Positions 58,011 through 64,000 of a stretch of 64,000 nucleotides of DNA are shown in pieces. Numbering within the stretch: the stretch's first letter is position 1; each line of letters begins with the position of its first letter. The translations under genes and the position numbers were made by a program. The notes below the pieces were generated by a model. The model was given only the letters and a program-made list of their open reading frames with translations. It had not been told where the DNA came from and searched no databases. The stretch is from Amborella trichopoda (Eukaryota; Streptophyta; Magnoliopsida; Amborellales; Amborellaceae), in NCBI RefSeq assembly GCF_000471905.2, contig NW_006500327.1, positions 1,058,080 to 1,122,079 on the forward strand, given 5' to 3'.

Positions 58011-58955
58011 ATATAATGAATGTATTAGAGTGGGTTAATTCAATCATGCAATTGACAAGGAAACTATTGTAAAATTGGCAAGGAATTGCCACAGAGTGGC
58101 AAGTAGCTAGTATTTGACTTGTCGGCTCTAGACTGAGTCAATGCTTCATCTTAAGTTGTTGAGAAGGTAAACTACCAGGACAGTGTACAGCTACTCCAGA
58201 AAACGTCCAAACACAATTGTCTATAATCTATCAATATCTACACTAATGGTCAAGTTTTTTCTGGAAACCTTTTTTAAATAGAAAAGCAAGTTTTCCCTTG
58301 TGGTCTAACATCATTTGCTTATAAAATGTTCCAACCAGGTCATAGGGGCAGACCGCAAGATGTTAGCTTCAGATGATGGTAGGTGAGGTTTGGAGGGTTT
58401 CCATAACTCTTGGAGGCACCTAAGTGCCCATCCATTGCACTCCTAAACTTTGATAACATAATGTGATAATTCGAAGGTCAAATTGGTATTGACATCATAT
58501 GTATGGGAACCTTTCAAATTGTATGGATGGAAGGAAATTGTAGGGTTTTGATGCCACAGCGCCTAATATGGCATGGTTCAGGCTAGCCAATTACTTTTCT
58601 TCTAAATAATTGGGCCTATTTGTCTGCAGTAGCTAAAATACACTCAATGACATTCAAAAGAATGAAGAAGACCTTGCAGAATTTTCACAAATTTCAATGA
58701 AAATGGTTCAACAATAAGTAGAAATTTACTTGTTCATGGTCATATATTTTTGCCTAATATGTACTCGTAAAAACCCCTTTTTCCTTGCCTATCACAGACA
58801 AAATTGACAATCAGAACAATAAAGAGAAGTTACAGACTATATTTGTACCTTTCAATATAAAAGGAAAGACTCTAAGAAGTAGCTAACAAATTGGCACTAA
58901 AACACCCAGTCTGCTAAACAAGCTGCTAGGTTTCAAGTCACTAACCGGTTAAGTC
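58011..58955. other. Unassigned sequence
   Basis: No recognisable gene or element. If the minus-strand gene model below is right, 58750-58961 would be its 3' UTR. Confidence 0.35.
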
Positions 58956-58961
58956 TCATCA

Positions 58962-60684
58962 TCATCTTGCAATATCTAGAAAAGAAAAAAAAAAAAAAAA
59001 AAAACAAAGAAGCAAAATTTCAATTTTGCCATAATGATTTCTTTATGCATATTGATAAAGGGCAAAGATCTATAAGGTCTAGGACAACCATTAAATTAGG
59101 TGGTCCAGACCCCAAAAAACAGAAGAGGATCTTTTCAATCTGAAATTTATTATATCATCTTTCATTCACAGAGTGAACAAATCCAAAAGAGAGACAGAGA
59201 GAGAAAGAGCTTTTGAGTTCTTGAAACCCTAGAACTTCATTACACTGACATAGACAATTCAGAGTCAGTCTTTACGGGGGAAGCGTTCTGAAGCTTTTTT
59301 TTTGTGCTTGAAAAGATTTTTTTATGAAATTGATCTTGGGGGTGACTCATGATAATCTGAAAATTTTTAGATCAATAAAAATCACCTTATGTTTTTTGGG
59401 GGATAGATGACCTAGTCATATGATCGAGCTAGACCACATAATACAAACCCATTTATAAATGAGATTTATAAGGATTCGATTTCCATATTTAGATGGTAAT
59501 CAAATGCCTTTAAAAATCCAATCAGCCTTCCAGGAACACCATGTGCATGACGAGTCTAGACTTGCAAACAACGTTTGTCCTTAATTATAGAGAGCTGCTA
59601 ATAAAATCAAGGTACCCTCTGATTTCTCTACAAGGTAAGACACTTACAATATCTAGGAACTAGTTGTCTCAATTAATAAAATATGGATGACGATAATCAA
59701 ATATAGAAAAATCCAATGCGCTTATGTTTGTGCATAGAACCAATGATACTCTTGTGAAATTTATGGTGCGAATAACAATTTGGAAACAACAAAAGCATAA
59801 AAACATAAGAGGTCATAGAACAATGAGTAGAAAAATTATTACCATGCACTCTTTAGAATTATATATGTTCAAAGCCTCGTAAAGGAAACAACCACCAGGC
59901 CACAATAAAGAGTTTATAATCATCTCGACAGCAATACAAATGTACAAGCAACAATCATGAAACATGAAGTCATACCTTTGAAAAATGCAGTTTGGTCTAT
60001 GCCAATTTCATTTCTAGAAGCTTTTTCATGTCCTGGCGAAAAGATAATGAACTTCAGATTTGCAAGCCAGCAAAACAAGCACAAAATTAAGTGTAAAACT
60101 CAAATCTAGATTCAAAAGAGGCCGATGATACCAACGCCATCACAAAATAGAAACTACCTATAGATCCAACCAATAAAAGCAGGACAAATGCTTTCAAAAG
60201 CCATTGATAGCATGCCATGAACCACATGACACAAAAACAAGGACACTTCTAAACTTCTACTCTTTGACAAGTGATGCATATAAAAAATTTGGTTTGTTAA
60301 TAAAAAGATATGGAGAACATGCGTACTTATAAGTAACTTAGGATTGCAATTATTTAAAGGCTACCTTACCTTTCTGAATTTTCAATTAGGAAAAGTACTT
60401 GATGGGTTTAAATTCAAACAAATCAGTATATGCAACACATATTCTGAATTCAATAAAATGTACCACCAATATGCAGTCTACCAAATGGTTGGTGCTAAAG
60501 ACAACCAAAGAAAAGAACTACACAAAAGAAAACCAATTACAATGAGATGGATTAAATGCACCTTCACAAGCTTATCACAGTTCTTAGGACTCAAACATAA
60601 TGTCTTTAAATAAGACTTCAAACGAAAGGTTTCTTCAAGTACAGGCAAGCAAGTCGAAGATTTCGACTTGGCAAAACTTTTCTG
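58962..60684 (-). CDS. Possible exons of an unrecognised minus-strand gene
   Basis: Four segments have plausible splice sites and compatible phase on the minus strand. 60684-60562 (after GGGCAG, before GTGCAT) is open for 41 codons (QKSFAKSKSSTCLPVLEETF...). 60248-60158 (after TTTAG, before GTAGTT) is Cys-rich, then hydrophobic (WLLKAFVLLLLVGSIG). 60032-59976 (after TTCGCCAG, before GTATGA) reads HEKASRNEIGIDQTAFFK. 58975-58962 (after TTTCTAG) gives DIAR and a stop. If joined, the product has one predicted membrane segment. I recognise no family. The acceptor before 60248 lacks a good pyrimidine tract, other internal exons may be missed, and the start is not located, so chance open frames remain possible. 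Confidence 0.2.
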
Positions 60685-60699
60685 CTGCCCTTTTAATTA

Positions 60700-61621
60700 A
60701 TAGAGAGGTTCTAGCCCATATAAATCAAACAGAAAAAACTATGAGGACAAAGAATTGGACATGATTTCTTCCATAAAAGCAAAAACTCAAAGACACTTCA
60801 CATTAGCTCGATCTTGAGCTTCATTACATTCAAATAGAAAGCGCTTTAGCTTCATGTTAGCATATGAAACACATGACATATTAATCAACTAATCAAATAT
60901 GATTGTAACTTCAAAAATGAACCAGTCATACTTATGGCAAAATGTGCCAAATTGTGCTATCCAAAGTTCATACTCAAGGATTATGATGTTCAAAACCTTC
61001 CTATGAAAGAGCAAGCAATGCATCAAATTCAGGATGCAAGTTTAATAAACCAAGAAATAGACCCATCACTTATGGAACATAGGGGAAACCAATGGATATT
61101 TGACGTACCATTATCCATGATCATGCTTCACTAACAAAGAAAGCAAAAAGAGTTACACATTAGCTTTTGGTGAATTGCCATTTCCACTGCTTCTAAGGTT
61201 AATAAATTGAGGAGCATGAATGGAGAAAGCTTAAGCTAGAATGAACATCAGAGTGCTAGAATGAACATCAGAGTCTATGATAAATTTTAAAGTGTCTGGG
61301 AGGAAAGGGTTCCCAAAATTTAGGCAAATAGTACATGTACTGGAAATCTCAGGATAATGGATGTGAAATACAAATCAACAAACAATATTATGCATCAACA
61401 AATCCCAAAAAAATTTAGCATTCAAAAAAAAAAACAGAACAAATGCAAGAAATTTATTTACCCAAAAAAAATGCAAGAAATTTTAACTCACATCTTCACT
61501 TAATTTCAAGGCTCAAAAACTCATCTCAGGCATGGGACTCAGGCCCTGCCCCAGCCAAGTAATTCGGATGAGTCCGGATGGACTTGCGCAACAAATGTAT
61601 GGGACAAAAGCAGACCTAAAA

Positions 61622-61663
<42 letters not shown>

Positions 61664-62580
61664 AATAATTGTTACAAATAAAATAAAAATAGTAAGAATC
61701 AAACTAAACTAAAATTAACATTGAAAGTTCAAACAAAATATGGAAAAATATATAAAACATAGATTAGAAAAAATTGATTTGTAACCAGACAATTCAGAAA
61801 AATGAAGAAAAGGGGAAACTAAAAAAGGGTATATGACAAGAAGCACTTACAAATCATCATAAAAAACATCCAAATATACATATAGAATAATTATGCATTG
61901 ATTTTACACTTTAACATAATTTTTGTGATTTTTTATTTTCTAAATATCCCCAAGGTTTGCAGCCAAGTCCCTGAACACTGCCTCATTTGTGAAGTTAATA
62001 GGAAATAAAACTTAACCAAGAAACACATAAATTCTAGTAGTGTTTATAAATAAAAAGGAATTATGCATACAATGCATCCCATATAATATGTCTCCAGCTA
62101 AAATTTTCATGAATTGATGTAGGAACAAGACCCAACACCAACTTCTTCTTCCATGGATTGATTCTAACAAATAAACGTCAAAAGTCCAGTAAACAGGAAG
62201 ACAGAACAATGAAGATAAAAGTAATTTTCCCCCGTTTTCACCTGCAAAATATGGTCAGGATCACCAATTCACAATAAATCATCAATAAAAGGGAAATAAA
62301 ATTTAGAGCATTGATCATCATTACCAAAAAATACAGATATATTAAAAAATTGACTCATTTGGGAGAAAGATAAAAAAAAAAATCATGGGCTGGAGATAAC
62401 AAATTGTCATTAACCAAAAAATTAGGCAATTTATTAGAGTTGGATTGGATAAAGGCTATGGATATAGGCATTTAAAAAAATGACCACATAAATGTATATA
62501 AAATAAGGTTAAATTGCAAAGAGAAAGAATGAGAAAATGGTATTAACGTTATACTGTTTCCAAAAGAAGAAAGAAAATGC
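60700..62580. other. Unassigned sequence
   Basis: AT-rich with A homopolymers. A minus segment near 61950-61995 (AVFRDLAANLGDI followed by a stop) looks slightly coding-like but lacks convincing splice sites. Frames at 60934-61134 (+) and 62012-62209 (-) have no recognisable domain. Confidence 0.3.
61627..61662. repeat. (TA)n microsatellite
   Basis: About 17 uninterrupted TA units. Confidence 0.95.
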
Positions 62581-62929
62581 AAATCGTACCTCGAATTGTT
62601 TCCTTCTCCTACAAGAATCTAATGCAAAAAATTTTCTCTTCTTTACCCTCTGCCCAACCCTTCTTTTTATGACCGACAATCTAAGTCACTAAGGGCCGTT
62701 TGGATACCTGGAAATATATTGACATTACTGCAAATGGATTGTTTCTGTACCTGCATATGGATTGTTACTGTTTGGGTAGTATTTAGATGCAACCTAAGAA
62801 AAACATTGCTACTAGGTTGCCACAGATTTCTATTGAAATGCGGAATTAAAGTCAGCATCACACCAATCCAAAAAGATTTTTTAATACAAAAAAAGGCATC
62901 AAGAATACACAAAAAAACCTTTTAAAAGA

Positions 62930-63390
62930 ATTTATTTCTTTTTTTGTGTCTTTTGGGGTTGTGCAATGCTTATCATGAGATGGGTCAAAAGCCCTGTTCA
63001 TGTTCCTTCCATGGGGGCTTTGGACTCTGAGAATGAATAACAGAGCTCGAGAGTGTCTTGAAAACAACCACTAAGATGTTGCAGGTTCAGGTGGAGGTCA
63101 TGGATTTGAAGATTTCAAATCAAATTGGGAATTTGGGGAGAGAGTTTGGGCAAAAAGTTGAGAACCAAGAGGCTTCATTTTCCAATGAGATAAAGAATTT
63201 TGAGAGTAGGACTGTTGGGTTAGAGGTCATTTTCCAATGAGATAAAGAATTTTGAGAGTAGGACTGTTGGGTTAGAGGAATCACTGCATAAATTTAGAGA
63301 TATGGGTCTGCTTATGGGCTTGGTAGGGTGGACCATGTATTGGCTTCAGGAGGGGGTAAAGTGGTTAGACACTCAGAATCTTATTAGCTT
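62930..63390 (+). pseudogene. SUN-domain protein pseudogene (plant SUN1/SUN2 type)
   Basis: SUN proteins span the inner nuclear membrane and bridge to the cytoskeleton. The translation matches the plant Cter-SUN family in order: GALDSENE (63014-63037), then ITELESVLKTTTKMLQVQV (63037 on), EVMDLKISNQIGNLGREF, NEIKNFESRTVGLEESLHKF, and finally AYGLGRVDHVLASGGGKVV then RHSE (63310-63378), the start of the SUN region. These lie in changing frames: a shift at about 63037, another from a 52-bp tandem duplication (units start at 63175 and 63227), and a third near 63308. About 40-60 residues normally between the coiled coil and GLGRVDY are missing. It stops at TAG 63385-63387, and most of the SUN domain is absent. 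A hydrophobic stretch just upstream (FFVSFGVVQCL, about 62940) may be the membrane segment. No intron is visible, so it may be a retrocopy, but this is inference. Confidence 0.65.
63175..63278. repeat. 52-bp tandem duplication inside the SUN pseudogene
   Basis: TCATTTTCCAATGAGATAAA...GGGTTAGAGG occurs twice, identical, starting at 63175 and 63227. Fifty-two is not a multiple of three, so it shifts the reading frame. Confidence 0.92.
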
Positions 63391-63636
63391 ATTAAATGGC
63401 AAGGTTCTTACTGTTGTCAAAGTAAGAATTGAAGTTCACAGTAATGCACAGAAGAACACAGCAAGAACGATCTAGGTTTTTCAATAAAGGAAAACCAGTA
63501 AAAAATCAAAAATAATTTAAGAGATTACACCATCGATCTACCATCTTAAACAAGAAAAAGAACACAAAAAGAGGCAACAAAAATAAAAAGGTAAGAGAAA
63601 GAGGTTTAGAGAGAGAAACGCAGAGGTTTAGAGAGA
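63391..63636. other. Unassigned sequence between SUN relic and leader-like region
   Basis: No feature is seen apart from a 24-bp direct repeat (AGAGGTTTAGAGAGAGAAAC type) at about 63599-63645. Confidence 0.35.
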
Positions 63637-63960
63637 GAAACGCACCTGATATGATATATCAGAAGCTTGAAGAGAGCTCCAATGGCCACCCTGGAAAGGA
63701 GAGGATTAGGTTTCAGGCGAGACAGGGAGACAGAAGGAAGAGAGAGCACTTCGTGAGAAAAAAATAAGAGCGCTCCGAGCCTGTGGCTTTATGGACGAGC
63801 TGGCTTATAGATTGGGAGTAACAAAGCCTTGTTCTGGGGGAGAGGGAGAGGGAGAGAGGCGAGAGAGAAAGAAGGTAGGGCTTAATCTGTTAGGTTTTTT
63901 AGATGTTGAGCCACCCTGAGATTTCGAGATTTGAGCGGGAGATAGACTTTTTGAGCAATT
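63637..63960 (-). other. Possible 5' leader exon of a minus-strand gene
   Basis: Read on the minus strand, this is a long CT-rich leader (CTCTCTC and CCCTCTCC tracts). It ends ATATCATATCAG before GTGCGT, a good donor at 63637/63636. A possible upstream acceptor CTCCTTTCCAG lies at about 63689. There is no ATG in the exon, so it would be non-coding 5' UTR. Whether it belongs with the exons at 58962-60684 is unknown. Confidence 0.25.
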
Positions 63961-64000
63961 TATCCGAACGTAACTTTTCCTAGCAACTCCTCAAAAAATA

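Noticed and set aside
60934-61134. 66-codon plus-strand frame
   Set aside because: The composition is moderately protein-like, but there is no domain, no partner exon and no splice or promoter signal.
63690-63770. Plus-strand ATG frame reading MATLERRGLGFRRDRE
   Set aside because: It is only 23 codons in a GA-rich tract that reads better as a minus-strand leader.

Overview
This is nuclear DNA from a flowering plant. It is AT-rich and repeat-dense, with short coding islands. The clearest signs are an intron-containing Growth-Regulating Factor (GRF) gene with a miR396 target site, and plant-type Ty1/copia, L1-like and RTE-like retroelements, hAT-like and Mutator-like elements, and many MITEs. 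I cannot name the species. A 20-N gap at 20030-20049 shows this is draft assembly sequence, and the bases on its two sides are the same sequence read twice.

Layout. 1-28 kb is intergenic and filled with transposable-element debris. It holds a 1.5-kb non-autonomous LTR element (2328-3869), long inverted-repeat (foldback) elements (about 5.0-5.7, 9.1-9.8 and 17.1-17.7 kb), hAT-like pieces, degenerate copia LTR ends, and a MITE family of about 330-460 bp with TIRs and 9-bp target duplications (6491, 14260, 16490, 19495, 20240, 22344 and others). 28.2-33.4 kb holds the one gene I am sure of: a four-exon GRF transcription factor on the + strand, CDS 28734-32847, 592 residues. It has intact QLQ and WRC domains, a miR396 site in exon 3 and two small ORFs just upstream of the start. 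33.6-41.8 kb returns to repeats: another MITE copy, a probable solo LTR, a hAT-like element with a second MITE nested inside it, and copia LTR remnants.

41.8-47.5 kb is a retroelement cluster. A decayed L1-like LINE on the + strand abuts the 3'-truncated body of a minus-strand Ty1/copia element whose gag, integrase and reverse transcriptase are recognisable but broken. 47.5-58 kb holds an RNase H fragment, a 2.3-kb Mutator-like element with a perfect 9-bp target duplication and another element inside it, and two RTE LINE fragments on the minus strand. 58-64 kb is less repetitive. It carries a SUN-domain pseudogene (about 62.93-63.39 kb, +) and weak evidence for an unrecognised multi-exon gene on the minus strand (about 58.96-60.68 kb, with a possible leader at 63.64-63.96 kb).

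Functionally, only the GRF gene can be assigned a role: a nuclear transcription factor that works with GIF coactivators in organ growth and is post-transcriptionally restrained by miR396. Nothing else appears to form a pathway with it. No tRNA, rRNA or CRISPR was seen. The most unusual material is the density and nesting of target-duplication-validated non-autonomous transposons, several of which may belong to undescribed families.
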